Assembly: GCA_964559135.1 (NCBI GenBank)
Contig: CAZLGG010000051.1
Span: 1-28,126, forward strand
From: DRQF01 sp964559135
GTDB lineage: Bacteria; Planctomycetota; GCA-002687715; DRQF01
DNA length: 28,126 nt
Direction: 5' to 3'
The notes below the pieces were generated by a model. The model was given only the letters and a program-made list of their open reading frames with translations. It had not been told where the DNA came from and searched no databases. Made by a program: the position numbers and the translations under genes. Positions 23,892 to 28,126 of the stretch are shown piece by piece (position 1 is the first letter of the stretch; each line of letters begins with the position of its first letter).

Positions 23892-25010
23892 ATGAGCATC
23901 TCGTGGAAAGAATTGGTCGACGTGTTGGAGGCACTGGCCCCTCTTCGCTACGCCGAGAGCTGGGACAAGGTCGGCGTCCAGGTCGAGGGCAAAAAACGCA
24001 GGATTCGTCAGGCGTACCTCACCATCGATCTCACCCGCGAAGTCGTCGAGGAGGTGGTGGCCGCGGGCGCGGACGCCATCGTCTCGTACCACCCGTTCAT
24101 TTTCGAGCCGTTGGCGGCACTTCGTCGCGATGACGCGAAGGAGGGGTCCGTGCTGACCTTGGTCGAGAAGGGGATTTCGGTCTATTCGCCTCACACCGCG
24201 CTCGATGCCGCTCCGGCCGGGATCAACGATTGGCTGGCCGAGGCGTTCCCCAAGGCGAAGACGGAACCGCTGCTGGCGGCCTTTGAGCATCGCCAAGGTC
24301 AGGAGATGAAGCTTGTCGTCTTCACGCCGAAGACGGCCGTTTCCGTCCTGAGAGAGGCCCTTGGAGACTTGGGCCTGGGAGTGATCGGTCTCTACGACCT
24401 CTGCAGTTTCGGAGTCGAAGGGACGGGCTCGTTTCGCGGAGCCCCCGAATGTCGGCCCGCGGTGGGTGAGTCGGGGCGCCTCGAGGAAGTCGAGGAGGTG
24501 CGGTTGGAAATGGTGATGCCCCGTCGGCTGATGAAGGAGGCCGTGCACGTCATCCGAAGGCTACATCCTTACGAAGAGCCGGCCTTCGATGTCTACGAAC
24601 TGGCGCCTCCCCCGATGAACGACGTGGGGGTCGGCCGCCTCGTTCGACTCGCTCGACCCGTCACCCTCTCCACCGTGGTCCGGCGCGTCAAGGAGCATCT
24701 GGGGCTGACCCATCTTCGGGTGGCCGAGTCTCGCGAGGGGGCGAAGAAGATCTCCACCGTGGCCCTGTGCGCAGGGGCGGGGGGCTCGGTCCTCGCCGGG
24801 GCTGCCGCCGACCTCTGGTTGACGGGAGAGATGCGCCATCACGACGTTCTCGCGGCCACCCAGAGCGGAATTCACGTCATCCTCAGCGAACACACCCATA
24901 CGGAGCGCGGCTACTTGCCCCGTTTGCGATCGCGACTGGAGGCCGCGTGCGAGGAGCGGGTCCGGTGGGTCATCTCCCAACGCGACGTGAGCCCTCTGCG
25001 TATCCGGTGA
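23892..25010 (+). CDS. Nif3/YqfO family (DUF34) metal-binding protein with PII-like insert
   Basis: This 372-residue protein belongs to the NIF3 family, often annotated 'GTP cyclohydrolase I type 2-like'; its cellular role is not established. The N-terminal half has SYHPFIF with His67, and HTALDAA with His101 and Asp105. The C-terminal half has GEMRHHDVL and SEHTHTERG with His334 and Glu338. These give most of the dinuclear metal site. The first His of the usual HHP motif is Tyr66, as in eukaryotic NIF3L1 proteins (YHPP). Between the halves, at about 138-237, lies a PII/CutA1-like insert (MKLVVFTPKTAVSVLREALG through HPYEEPAFDVYEL), as in B. subtilis YqfO, whose length (about 373) is nearly the same. 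The ATG at 23892 has AAGG seven to eight bases upstream. Confidence 0.9.
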   Translation: MSISWKELVDVLEALAPLRYAESWDKVGVQVEGKKRRIRQAYLTIDLTREVVEEVVAAGADAIVSYHPFIFEPLAALRRDDAKEGSVLTLVEKGISVYSPHTALDAAPAGINDWLAEAFPKAKTEPLLAAFEHRQGQEMKLVVFTPKTAVSVLREALGDLGLGVIGLYDLCSFGVEGTGSFRGAPECRPAVGESGRLEEVEEVRLEMVMPRRLMKEAVHVIRRLHPYEEPAFDVYELAPPPMNDVGVGRLVRLARPVTLSTVVRRVKEHLGLTHLRVAESREGAKKISTVALCAGAGGSVLAGAAADLWLTGEMRHHDVLAATQSGIHVILSEHTHTERGYLPRLRSRLEAACEERVRWVISQRDVSPLRIR

Positions 25011-25106
25011 CGATGCCCGGACGGATTCGATCTGCGGGTTGAGTTCGGTCGCATTCTGTGGAGCTGCGGGAATTGCACGGTCGATCCTTGGAGTAGACGG
25101 GAGGTC

Positions 25107-26606
25107 ATGATCGACGTGCAGAACGTGTCGACGACAAGCCATCGAGTCCCCTTGCTGCTCGCGGTCGCCACCGTTGCGGCGGGGATTCTCGTGCGCGTCG
25201 TCGAGGCGGGGAAAAGCGTGTGGTTGGACGAACTCCACACCATGCAGTTGGTGCGCCAGCCCGGCGTGGGAGACCTCATCGCGCTGATTCGCCATGACGT
25301 CCACGCTCCCCTGTTCTACCTGGCCCTGATGCCGTGGGGGGGCGCCGCCGTCGCGTCTCTGCGTTGGATCCCCCTGCTGACGGGCCTGCTCGCGATTCCG
25401 ATTCTGATGGATCTTCTCCGCCAGTGGGGCTTCGGACGCGCGGCCGTCATGGGGCTCGCCGGGACGCTTCTGCTCGCCCCCTTCCAGATCCGCTACGGCG
25501 TCGAACTCAGGCCCTATGCCTGGCTGCAAGTCTTCGCCGTCATTGCCCTTTGGGCGGGGCTCGGTCGTCGCGGTTCGGAGCGATTTCGGATGGCCGTCTT
25601 CGCGGCTGCGGTGACCTGCGGTCTCTACGTGCATTATCTGATGGCGGTCCCCGTCGTGGCCTTGGGAGCAGCCAGGTTATTGAGCCGCCCGAAGGGGGTT
25701 CTCCCTCTGCAGAGACTCATGCTTGCAGGCGTGATCGGCGTCCTGCTCTTTTTACCCTGGATTTTCACGTCGGAAAGCTGGCTCCTCCACGACCCGTCCA
25801 GGTTTTTTCGCGACGAGCACGCGGCCGCCTCCGCTCCTGTCGAGCCCGAACCCGCAACACCCAGCGTCCTGCCGCAGCTCGCGCAGGCCCTACCTCGCAT
25901 CCTGACTCCGTCCCTCAGGGGGCTGGGCGCCGTCGGGTTCGGACTGGTCGTCGCCGGCTGGGCGGCGATGATCGTCTTTCTCGTTCGCGCCGGCCGCGAT
26001 GTTCTGGGTGGTCGTCGACTTCCCGGTGGACGGGGCCTCTTGGCGATTCTCTCGACGGGCTTTTTGGGATTCGTGTTGACGGTGGTGGCGTCCGTCGAGG
26101 TCTGGAAGCGGCTGCCCATTCAGTACTTCGCGACCGTGGCATGGGGGTGGGCCGTTCTGGTCGCCGTGCTGATCGAGGGGAGTCCGGAGCGACGCAGGCG
26201 TACGACGATGCTCATCCTCTTGGCGGCCTTGGGGCTGATGGCCGCGGGTCAGGCCGCGGGGCGTCCTCGGGAGGATCTGCGCGGCGCCGTCGATCTTGCC
26301 CGTGAGTGGGGGGCGGGGCGCGATCTCCACTACACGGCTTTGATGCGACAACCGGGGCACTACGATCCCATCGAGGTGTGGAAAGTCCTCGCCCCGGATG
26401 TCCGGGCCGTTTCACCCGAAGAGATCCCGCCCGGCGACGGCCGCGGCATCGTGGTCGTGGCGCGCAAGGTGGATCCGAGAACGGCCGGAGTTTCGAAGGC
26501 GGTCCTCGACCGCATCACCGAGGGCCGGGTGCTGGCCCGCGCGCGGAGGCTGGACGATGCCGTCCAGGTCTTCCTCTATCTTCCCGAGGGCGACGACGCC
26601 CGGTAG
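25107..26606 (+). CDS. Membrane glycosyltransferase, GT39/ArnT-like
   Basis: This 499-residue protein has about ten to twelve hydrophobic segments. The acidic pair Asp41-Glu42 (SVWLDELHT) in the first extracytoplasmic loop is the catalytic motif of GT-C enzymes that move a sugar or aminosugar from a lipid-phosphate carrier. The segment QIRYGVELRPYAW is the counterpart of the 'R.Y' block after the third or fourth helix. The C-terminal 110 residues (from about 390) are soluble and extracytoplasmic. The acceptor is unknown; protein O-mannosylation, lipid A-type modification and surface polysaccharide are all possible. GGAGG lies only two bases before the ATG, which is very close; a GTG at 25116 would have better spacing. 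The 96-base upstream gap shows no clear promoter. Its 3' end overlaps the convergent glycosyltransferase by 31 bases. Confidence 0.8.
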   Translation: MIDVQNVSTTSHRVPLLLAVATVAAGILVRVVEAGKSVWLDELHTMQLVRQPGVGDLIALIRHDVHAPLFYLALMPWGGAAVASLRWIPLLTGLLAIPILMDLLRQWGFGRAAVMGLAGTLLLAPFQIRYGVELRPYAWLQVFAVIALWAGLGRRGSERFRMAVFAAAVTCGLYVHYLMAVPVVALGAARLLSRPKGVLPLQRLMLAGVIGVLLFLPWIFTSESWLLHDPSRFFRDEHAAASAPVEPEPATPSVLPQLAQALPRILTPSLRGLGAVGFGLVVAGWAAMIVFLVRAGRDVLGGRRLPGGRGLLAILSTGFLGFVLTVVASVEVWKRLPIQYFATVAWGWAVLVAVLIEGSPERRRRTTMLILLAALGLMAAGQAAGRPREDLRGAVDLAREWGAGRDLHYTALMRQPGHYDPIEVWKVLAPDVRAVSPEEIPPGDGRGIVVVARKVDPRTAGVSKAVLDRITEGRVLARARRLDDAVQVFLYLPEGDDAR

Positions 26607-28000
26607 ATCAACAGATCCCCGTCGCCGATCAGTCCGGGTCGGCGTTCGACCAGCTGAGCCTTCGTGGAAAGCCATCGCGCCAGCTCCGGATCGCGGCTGT
26701 CGGTGAACACGGGGAACGTGGTGAGGATCCAAAGTGCGCGGCCGGCCGGAAGGCTCGAGAGCAGATCACCCACGTTGTGTCCCGTGACCTCGGGGATGTC
26801 GTCGTCGTAGTACGCCTGGTAGGGCAGGACAGCGAGACCGGCGGCGACGATGAGATCTCCGCCGGTCGCGCGTTCGCGGACGACGCTGAGCGCTCCTTCG
26901 TAGTCCTGTTTCGGGAGTGTCCATACGGCGGGAAGCCTCCACGCCAGAACGATCCCCATGAGGACGAAGGCGAGGCGTCGAACCCAAGGTGCGATGTGGG
27001 GCCGTCGGACGGCGCGAGCCGTCCCGTGAGCGATGGCGTCGATGCCGGCGACCGCGACCCAGAGGAGAAACCCCGTCGCGAAGAAGAAGAACCGGGGCCA
27101 GAGGTTGCGTCCGGAGAGGACGAGAAAGGTTCCCCCGAGGGCCGGCGGCAAGAAGAGCAGCGCGGGAAGGCGGGGGTCTCGGCGCGCGAGACGGCGAAGT
27201 CCCAGGACGAACGTGACGAGCCCGGCCAGCACGACCGGCACGAGGGCCCAGAGCGGCACGCCGAAGCTGCGGAGGGATTCCTGTAGGGTCCAGAAGGGCC
27301 GCGTCCAATCCCAGTCCCCGCGCCCCGTCTTCGCGGCGGAGAAAAACCTCCACATGGGGCGGAGGATCGGAGCGTGGAGCAGGAGGGAAACGAGTCCGGC
27401 AAAGGCGAGGGACGCCAGGGGTTCGAGTCTCTTGCGTCGGAGGGAGCCTGGAAGGGCGACGAGGGCGTGGCCGAGGGCGACGAAGACGGCCGTCGTGTGC
27501 ACCCAGGTGGCGAGCCCCATCCAAACGGCGTAGGGCGCCCGGGCGGAGCGATCCTTCTCGGTCAGGAGTTTCTGGTACGCGTCGGTGGCGAGGATCGTGA
27601 GCAGAAGGAGCGCGCTATAGCCCCGCGCGTTTTGCGAGAACATGACGGTGTGACTGGAAAGGGCCAAGAGAACCGAGGCCGCGAAGGCCGTCCCCCGTCG
27701 GTCGACGCGTAGGATGAAGCGATACAGCGCGAGGGGAGCCAGGACTCCGGCGACGAAGGCCGGCAGCCGAACGGCCCAAGGGGCGTCCCCGAGGAGGCGC
27801 GTGCTCGCCCAGGCGGCCCAGGTGTAGCCGGGATGATTGTTGTCCGAAGGATAGGCGGTGAGCAAGTCACTGAAGGAGCGGCTCAATAGCTCGACGCACA
27901 TCTGGATCTCGTCGAACCAGAGCCCCGTGTCGAGACCCGGCACCCGGACGACGGCCGCCAGGGTGAGGAGGAAGAGGATGTCTCGACGTTCGCGGGTCAT
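26576..28000 (-). CDS. Membrane glycosyltransferase, GT39/ArnT-like (second)
   Basis: This 474-residue protein is a second GT-C type membrane transferase with many hydrophobic segments. Asp30-Glu31 in GLWFDEIQM is the catalytic acidic pair of the first loop, and HTVMFSQNARGYSALLLL is the family block after helix 3-4. The C-terminal part is soluble (from about 365: DYEGALSVVRERATGGDLIV). It resembles the neighbouring transferase in size, layout and soluble C-terminal segment (DLIV../GRDLHY..), so the two could be old paralogues in opposite orientation. Its ATG shares four bases (ATGA) with the stop of the upstream gene, so translation is coupled to that membrane protein. The donor is presumably a polyprenyl-phosphate sugar; the acceptor is unknown. 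Confidence 0.8.
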   Translation of the reverse strand: MTRERRDILFLLTLAAVVRVPGLDTGLWFDEIQMCVELLSRSFSDLLTAYPSDNNHPGYTWAAWASTRLLGDAPWAVRLPAFVAGVLAPLALYRFILRVDRRGTAFAASVLLALSSHTVMFSQNARGYSALLLLTILATDAYQKLLTEKDRSARAPYAVWMGLATWVHTTAVFVALGHALVALPGSLRRKRLEPLASLAFAGLVSLLLHAPILRPMWRFFSAAKTGRGDWDWTRPFWTLQESLRSFGVPLWALVPVVLAGLVTFVLGLRRLARRDPRLPALLFLPPALGGTFLVLSGRNLWPRFFFFATGFLLWVAVAGIDAIAHGTARAVRRPHIAPWVRRLAFVLMGIVLAWRLPAVWTLPKQDYEGALSVVRERATGGDLIVAAGLAVLPYQAYYDDDIPEVTGHNVGDLLSSLPAGRALWILTTFPVFTDSRDPELARWLSTKAQLVERRPGLIGDGDLLIYRASSPSGR

Positions 28001-28126
28001 GAGGCTCGGCCCTTCGGGGGCCGCAGGAGGAAAAAGAGCCCTCCGAGGAGCCCCCCCGCGAAGAGGATCGATTCCCAGACCAGCGATTCCGCGACGGCGA
28101 GACGGGAGTCGCCGAACACGGAGGTG
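27997..28126 (-). CDS. C-terminal end of a membrane protein (5' part outside window)
   Basis: Only the last 42 residues are present, beginning TSVFGDSRLAVAES. They contain one hydrophobic stretch (ILFAGGLLGGLFFLLR) followed by a short basic tail and a TGA that overlaps the next gene's ATG. The fragment looks like the last helix of a multi-pass protein; its coupling to a glycosyltransferase gene suggests an envelope role. The family cannot be named from this piece. Confidence 0.6.
   Translation of the reverse strand, partial: TSVFGDSRLAVAESLVWESILFAGGLLGGLFFLLRPPKGRAS

Noticed and set aside
1..28126. Mobile element, CRISPR array or RNA gene
   Set aside because: I saw no transposase or integrase product, no regularly spaced direct repeats and no tRNA- or rRNA-like segment. 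This reading was by eye; tRNAscan or Infernal runs would settle the RNA question.

Overview
The window is about 28 kb of GC-rich, gene-dense bacterial chromosome with 16 protein-coding genes (two cut by the window edges). I see no RNA gene, insertion sequence, phage gene or CRISPR array. No rRNA marker is present, so taxonomy is inference. Several features point to the Planctomycetota/PVC group or a similar lineage such as Acidobacteriota: a very large membrane Ser/Thr kinase ending in a sulfatase-modifying-factor-like domain, a secreted Asp-box (BNR) protein, a secreted thioredoxin-fold protein with a 'FTGSDWCIWCK' active-site region, and an alginate-export-type porin.

Region 1 (1-6800, minus strand) holds the end of a secreted thioredoxin-like gene and then a complete damage-induced mutagenesis cassette in the order lexA-imuA-imuB-dnaE2. 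LexA is the SOS repressor. ImuA and ImuB are non-catalytic partners of the error-prone polymerase DnaE2. A perfect 19-bp palindrome overlaps the lexA leader. Two near-identical inverted CTGT-N8-ACAG boxes lie inside the 3' end of imuA, just before and across the imuB start. This suggests a second, internal SOS-controlled promoter for imuB-dnaE2.

Region 2 (6900-14840) holds a small BamE/SmpA-like lipoprotein on the plus strand. It is followed on the minus strand by a 984-residue secreted Asp-box propeller protein and, upstream of that, a 1531-residue receptor-like kinase. The kinase combines a degenerate kinase domain, an intact kinase domain, one membrane helix, four tandem modules of about 167 residues that I do not recognise, and a terminal FGE-sulfatase-fold domain without the catalytic cysteines. 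This is the most unusual protein in the window.

Region 3 (14990-23158, plus strand) holds a porin with a good promoter and a good intrinsic terminator. A tight run of pepN (aminopeptidase N), an alpha/beta hydrolase and aceE (pyruvate dehydrogenase E1) follows.

Region 4 (23162-28126) holds a class I methyltransferase gene convergent with aceE, a divergent Nif3/YqfO-family gene with a PII-like insert, and two membrane glycosyltransferases of the GT39/ArnT type facing each other with overlapping 3' ends. The last gene is the C-terminal end of a membrane protein translationally coupled to the second glycosyltransferase.

No gap between genes exceeds 300 bases. The longest, about 235 bases between the kinase and porin genes, carries the porin promoter.
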